From Arabidopsis thaliana (Eukaryota; Streptophyta; Magnoliopsida; Brassicales; Brassicaceae), in NCBI RefSeq assembly GCF_000001735.4, contig NC_003075.7, positions 9,797,001-9,861,000 on the forward strand: a DNA stretch of 64,000 bases. Reading direction: 5' to 3'. Under the pieces are notes generated by a model, which worked only from the letters and a program-made list of their open reading frames with translations, made no database searches and was not told where the DNA came from. A program made the position numbers and the translations under genes. Position 1 is the stretch's first letter, and each line of letters opens with the position of its first letter. This document shows, in pieces, positions 59,327 to 64,000 of this stretch.

Positions 59327-62288
59327 TTAATTACCGACGTCGTTGACGAGCGCGGAAGTGATACGGTTGACAGTGGCGCAAATACGGTGATTGATGACGG
59401 AGACGGTGGAAAGATCGAGTCTTTCGGTGGTGACGTTGCTCCCCAAGACCTGTATTGCAACAGTGAGCAAGCACGAAGGCGAACTGACGGAACTGCCCTC
59501 GACACCATCGGATGGATTCACTGGAACAACAGAGAATCCAACGGGCAAAAGTGGTATTTCAGAAGGATCTTCGCCGTTCATGGCGAGCTGAACAGCGACG
59601 GGGTCGACGGTAGAGTACACCAGGAGACTCCCGGAGTTATCGGTGCATGTTTCTTGAAGCATCAACTCTACATTATGCGATGAATTGCTCTCCACCTGTA
59701 ATTCAAAAACCAAACTTTTTAAGTTTTAAAATCAAAATTCGATTTTTTTTTTTGTTGGGATTTTGAATCAATCACTAACATTGATCCGAAGAAGAGAGAT
59801 GCTATTTCCAAGATGTGAGCCATTAGCGATATGAGCAACTTCTTGAAATGAACTACCCATGAACAAGATCTCCAGCTGCAGAGAATCGATTTTCAGAATC
59901 TTTGGATCAAAAGAACAGAGGAAGAAGATTCTGGTTTTACTTTCTTTACCTGAGAGAGACGTTGATTGTCGCGGAGAAGATCAAAGACTTGTTGATGAGA
60001 ATAAGGGAGAAGCGTGACTGACACGGCACAAGGAACAAGACCACCGCAAACTTTCCTGCTTACGATTTTAACTGTGTCCTTTGTTGGTGCTTGTCCGTGT
60101 GAATTGATTATGTTCAGACAGAAAGTTTTCACCATTCTCTGTGACAGCTTCATCAAGTTCTTCCTCGCTTCTACAGAAGGTATCACTGAAGGAAAAAACA
60201 CGAGAAAACGGATAACTAATCACATTGGTTGTGGAAGTTTGAGGTTTACTTGTGAAACAAGTTATATATATACCTCCAAGGTCAGTGATGTTTGTAGCCA
60301 TGAGACTAGCCATCCTTTCACATTGTCTCTTCAACACAGATAGCCACCGTTCAGCGCCAAAGGCCACACCGCTCTCCACAAACTCTCTAACAACCTCGTC
60401 CTGCACGTGCTTCTCTTCTACTTCTACGTGCTCTACCCATGTGACCTGAGAGTATCCGTTACGCATTGCTTGAATGATGCAACCAGAAGGTTTTCTCCGG
60501 TATTGATCAGTAGTAGTAGCTGATGCTGGTTTGATCCTATCGATCGGGAAATCTACAACCATCCATTTTCCTTCTTCAGCATTTTGCTCCACATACCGAA
60601 GAAAATAAGCTTCTCTTGTTGGTACCAATGGAGACACTACTTGTAACTCTGCAAACATCTTTTTTGAAAAGAGAGACAAGATTCAGTGACCTTAAAACCA
60701 ATTAATGTGAACACTCTATCTATTGTAAAATTGCAAATTACTTACCAGAAGAAGAGTACCACTTGGTCCAGAAGCTCCAGAAGAAATGATCTGAGCCGTT
60801 TTGGCGCTTGAGACTATGGGGAAGAACATTTCCGACCATTTATCCTTGAAGCAAAGGTTAAACATATTTATGGTTCAATGTGAGTTTTTAAACAATGAAT
60901 ATAAGGAATGTGTTTTTGACTTATTCTTACAGCATCAAGGAATGCTTTGACGAGGGTTATGCAGTTCAACATGATGACTGCATTAGCTCTTGAAGCTTCT
61001 CTGCGAAAACGATCATCATCATTCATTAGAGGCCATAAGAACATCTTCTTATACTCTTCCTCATTCAGACACACACTCTCATTGTCTAGTCTCTTCTTAT
61101 TCCACAAGGGCTCATTTATGTCACACATCTTTGCTAATTCTCGAGCACAAGAAACTGCAAGTTCCATATCAATCGCCTTTTCTTCTTCCGCAATCAACAT
61201 ATTATCGTTGTTGTTCTTATTAGTCTCCGGGGTAATCTCTTGTGAAGGAGAAGGATTCCTCATGGAAACAATGCTGCGTAAACGATCAAGCTGCAACATA
61301 TGATAACCATATGATTCAGTAGATAAACAACAACAGCCAAGATTTGATTCATTCGAATATACATACCTCTTGGCGGAGGCGAGCGTTTTCGAGGCGGAGA
61401 TTGTGGCCACAAGTAGAGCAAAAAAGGCATTGAAAATTGGACTGAATATTTTGACTCTCTGTCTTTAGAGTCTCATTCTCTGCTTTTAGCTTTGCATTAT
61501 CGCTTCTACTTTGTTGTGCCTGTTAATCTCAGTATTAGCAACAACAAAAGCTTAATTTCTTAACATGAATGGTCTTAGCCAGAGTTTCTAACCCCAATTT
61601 TAAACCGGTTTATATGGTCTAACTAACCTTGTTAAAATCAAACCAAACTAAAGAGTGATTAGTTACCTTGATTTGGGTACGTTTGTTTTGAAACCAAAAC
61701 TTGACTTGTATCGGCGAGAGACCAAGTTTTTTACTTAATCTCAATCTTGTTTTGGTATCCGGATGAGCATTTTCCTTAAACAATCTACAATAAAAGGGCA
61801 AAATTTCATATTTTAAACATCATTTCATAAATCATCGTTATAATTTTTTTGACATAATAAACTTGTAAACTAAAAGGGCAAGAAGACGTACGCTTCCATT
61901 TGTTGAATCTGACTAGCAGTATGTCTATGGTAACGTTTCTTCTTCGCCGCAGGAGGCTCTTGTTCGATTGCAGTATTCTCCACTGGGTCATGACCCGACC
62001 CGGTTGACTTACCCGACCCGCTTTCGATCTTGCTCATCACCTCATACTCTTCTTTCTAAACCCACAAAAACAATAAAGTTATTAATTTTTTAAGAAAAAT
62101 ATGTAAAAAAGTTAGGGTTTTTGGAGACGAAGACAAACCGGAAAAATGTAAGGGAAATTAGGGTTCTCGAAGGAGGTAAAGTAATTAGGGTTTTGGATTG
62201 TTGTTGTCGGAGACGAAGACACCGAACCGAAAACGTTGTCGGAATTTAAAACCATATGTCCTTTTTCTTTCTTGTCTTTCGTTTCCAT
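59327..62288 (-). CDS. HDG4: HD-ZIP class IV transcription factor HDG4
   Basis: Ten exons, complement 62139-62288, 61892-62055, 61667-61784, 61367-61519, 60931-61290, 60746-60844, 60274-60658, 59950-60185, 59780-59875 and 59327-59695, join to 709 codons. HD-ZIP IV proteins regulate epidermal and L1-layer genes through L1-box sites. The homeodomain spans about residues 86-146. It starts [20 protein letters not shown] and its recognition helix is [14 protein letters not shown] loop-interrupted leucine zipper follows (LKAENETLK, then [10 protein letters not shown] with the class IV Cys pair, then [16 protein letters not shown]). The START domain covers about 215-450. The C-terminal START-adjacent domain ends [13 protein letters not shown] chose the [10 protein letters not shown] start because it is in frame and the total equals the remembered HDG4 length. 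At4g17710 is the likely locus. Confidence 0.94.
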
Positions 62289-62794
62289 TTTAAATCAGAC
62301 AAAGAGAAGACTGAGTTTAAAGGGTTCGTTTTCACTTTACTCTCAAAATTCTTTTTACTTTACCTTACCTTGTTGTTTTGGCTTCGGATAAGCTAGAGAA
62401 GATAAAAAAGGTAAGAAAGAGATATATGCACTCAAAAATAGTTACCGGGCCAGGAAGTGTAAACGGCGTCCGTCCATGTTTAACGGCGATAATTAACGGA
62501 CTAACAGATGGACAAAAAGCTTGTCCAACACTCTACTTTTTTTTTCCTCGAAGGAAGCAGAGAGTCCAATCAAATCTTTGCTCAGTATTACAATCTTGGA
62601 CCCAAAAGCCCACAATAACAAAAACGCCAATCTATACTTGTAACTCGTAAATAATTAATATTTTGTAAGATATATTATTATTGTTTTAATTTCTTTTATT
62701 AAAGACATATTTTATAGTTATGATAAAACAATATATGTTGAAATTTGCCGCAGTAAAAGAAGTTAAAGATACTATGATTATGATAACTTTGTTA
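62289..62794. other. Intergenic upstream of HDG4 / downstream of the defensin-like gene
   Basis: About 500 bases. The HDG4-proximal part is CT/A-rich leader sequence. Short frames here have no recognisable domain. Confidence 0.45.
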
Positions 62795-63208
62795 TTACAT
62801 TGGAGGTTTGCGACAATAACAATGGTACGTAAAACAAACATAAATTACTTCGCCTATTGCTTTGCAATGGTCAATGCAAGATTGAACATTACACCTCGGT
62901 GACCTCGTGTTAAGCGATATCGCACGGATGTATCTTTCATCAAGGCATTGACACTTGTTCTGCTCACACTTGATATTCTTCGTTGCACATTTTAGATTAG
63001 TACAATCAGAGTCATTGTTGCAAGATTGTGCCAGAATTTGTGTGCCTATGAGATTAAATATGTTATTGATCATGAATTCATGATGATATATAATATAGAT
63101 GAGGAAGAAGAAGATGGCGATGAATGTAACTAAACATATTATCCAAAAAAATTACGTACATGTTGAGAAAAGTAGAAGACCGATAAATATCAAAGCTGCT
63201 TTCTCCAT
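62795..63208 (-). CDS. Defensin-like (DEFL) secreted cysteine-rich peptide
   Basis: Two exons, complement 63160-63208 and 62795-63045, join to 99 codons. The intron sits inside the signal peptide coding region, the usual DEFL gene structure. The first about 22 residues ([20 protein letters not shown]) are a secretion signal. The mature part carries 12 cysteines in two groups. Residues 24-49 have spacing C-x5-C-x4-C-x6-C-x4-C-x-C, like nodule-type cysteine-rich peptides. The C-terminal group has C-x4-C-x3-C-x9-C-x4-C-x-C, like the Cys-stabilised alpha-beta fold. DEFL peptides act in defence or reproductive signalling; the role here is unknown. At4g17713 is the likely locus. Confidence 0.85.
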
Positions 63209-63635
63209 TTTTATTGAATAAGTTTGTATCTTTCTCTTGTGTTTTGAGTTGTTTGTGTGACTAAAACTGGAGGATTTGGAGAGTATTTATAATTTGGTTT
63301 TCTTCCCCAGCAAGCAATTGTTTTGCTAATTTACTGGTTAATGTTTTGGTAAATACGTTACTTACTTCATGTAATAAGATTTTATACCAAATTTGTTTCA
63401 GAATGAGTGAAAAATTACCTAGTTTGATGTTTCTAATCAAGGTAGTAAATTGGAAATTCATTATTTTTCTTTTTGCCAGCGATAACATTTGATCTTCTAT
63501 ATTTACATTTTGAGAGTGCATTTATTTAATCGATTCGTTACTCAAATATTCGTTACTCAAATAGTTACCAAAAATCTCGGTAAACAATTTTATAATATCT
63601 TGATAATTAAATCATTGACGAAGAACTTTGAAGTA
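63209..63635. other. Intergenic, upstream of the defensin-like gene
   Basis: About 430 bases of A/T-rich sequence. TATTTATAATTTGG near 63283 on the plus strand gives a TATAAATA box on the minus strand about 75 bases before the DEFL start codon, a good TATA candidate. Confidence 0.5.
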
Positions 63636-63937
63636 CAGTAAAACCTCTATAAATTAATAAAGTTGGGACTACAAAATTTTATTAATTTAGAGAGGTATTA
63701 ATTTATAGATAATAGAGAAATTTTCCTAATTTGGTAATGTTTTAAAAATTTCTATAAGATTTCTTTCATTATAGAAAATATATTTATAGAACCATTTACA
63801 AGTAAAACATAATAATAATGTCTAAAAAACAACATCAAAAGTTTTGATACAGTAAAATATGAAAACTATAATCAAACAAAGAATAAATATGAATTTAAGC
63901 AAAAAAAATATTATAAATATATTTTAGAGAATTTTTT

Positions 63938-63978
<41 letters not shown>

Positions 63979-64000
63979 GATACATTTATACAATTATTAA
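63636..64000. mobile_element. Emigrant-type (pogo/Lemi-derived) MITE, left end
   Basis: From 63636 the sequence reads CAGTAAAACCTCTATAAATT, the terminal inverted repeat remembered for Emigrant elements, immediately preceded by TA (63634-63635), the expected target site. The sub-terminal GTTGGGACTACAAAATTTTA is also typical. The right end is outside the window. A (TA)n tract lies at about 63946-63976. No coding region is seen. Confidence 0.72.

Noticed and set aside
59387..59683. 98-codon plus-strand frame
   Set aside because: Antisense shadow of the HDG4 last exon.

Overview
This is plant nuclear DNA: A/T-rich intergenic sequence, short GT-AG introns, small intron-rich genes, a eukaryotic tRNA and plant-only protein families. 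Gene content and order match, from memory, Arabidopsis thaliana chromosome 4 around At4g17600 to At4g17713. Locus numbers and gene symbols come from recognising the proteins and were not checked by any search. For eleven of the genes I traced every splice junction by eye. Each joined reading frame closes without an internal stop, and where I remember the published length (LIL3:1 262 aa, CBL1 213, DXO1 544, CKB2 282, PER41 326, KAN3 322, HDG4 709) it agrees.

Layout. 1-434 is the end of a hAT-type transposon. 435-6.5 kb is gene-poor and holds two decayed, tandemly duplicated fragments of a NOP2-like rRNA m5C methyltransferase gene. 6.8-7.7 kb is LIL3:1 (chlorophyll metabolism in thylakoids). 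7.95-8.29 kb is a heat-shock-factor domain fragment. 8.65-17.9 kb is a very large SpoU/TARBP1-like RNA 2'-O-methyltransferase gene on the minus strand, with a tRNA-Trp gene 0.3 kb upstream of its start. 20-32.4 kb is a dense plus-strand gene row: CBL1 calcium sensor, a PPR protein, DXO1, the CK2 beta subunit CKB2 and a COQ10-like protein. 34.4-36.0 kb is a receptor-like cytoplasmic kinase (PBL20). 36.9-37.7 kb is an FLZ zinc-finger gene.

37.7-45.9 kb is gene-poor and contains a structurally complete non-autonomous Helitron (43692-45607). The right part holds a BOI-type RING gene, the intronless peroxidase gene PER41, KANADI 3 (KAN3) with a 3.6 kb upstream region, a UPF0725/DUF626 gene broken by a frameshift, the HD-ZIP IV gene HDG4, a 12-cysteine defensin-like secreted peptide gene, and at the right edge the start of an Emigrant-type MITE.

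There are no operons: genes are independent units in signalling (CBL1, PBL20, CKB2), RNA metabolism (SpoU methyltransferase, DXO1, PPR), organelle function (LIL3:1, COQ10-like) and development (KAN3, HDG4). I found no clearly unprecedented system. The observations most worth a second look are the broken UPF0725 gene, the two-module cysteine peptide, the intron-lacking HSF fragment, the NOP2 relic array and the Helitron.
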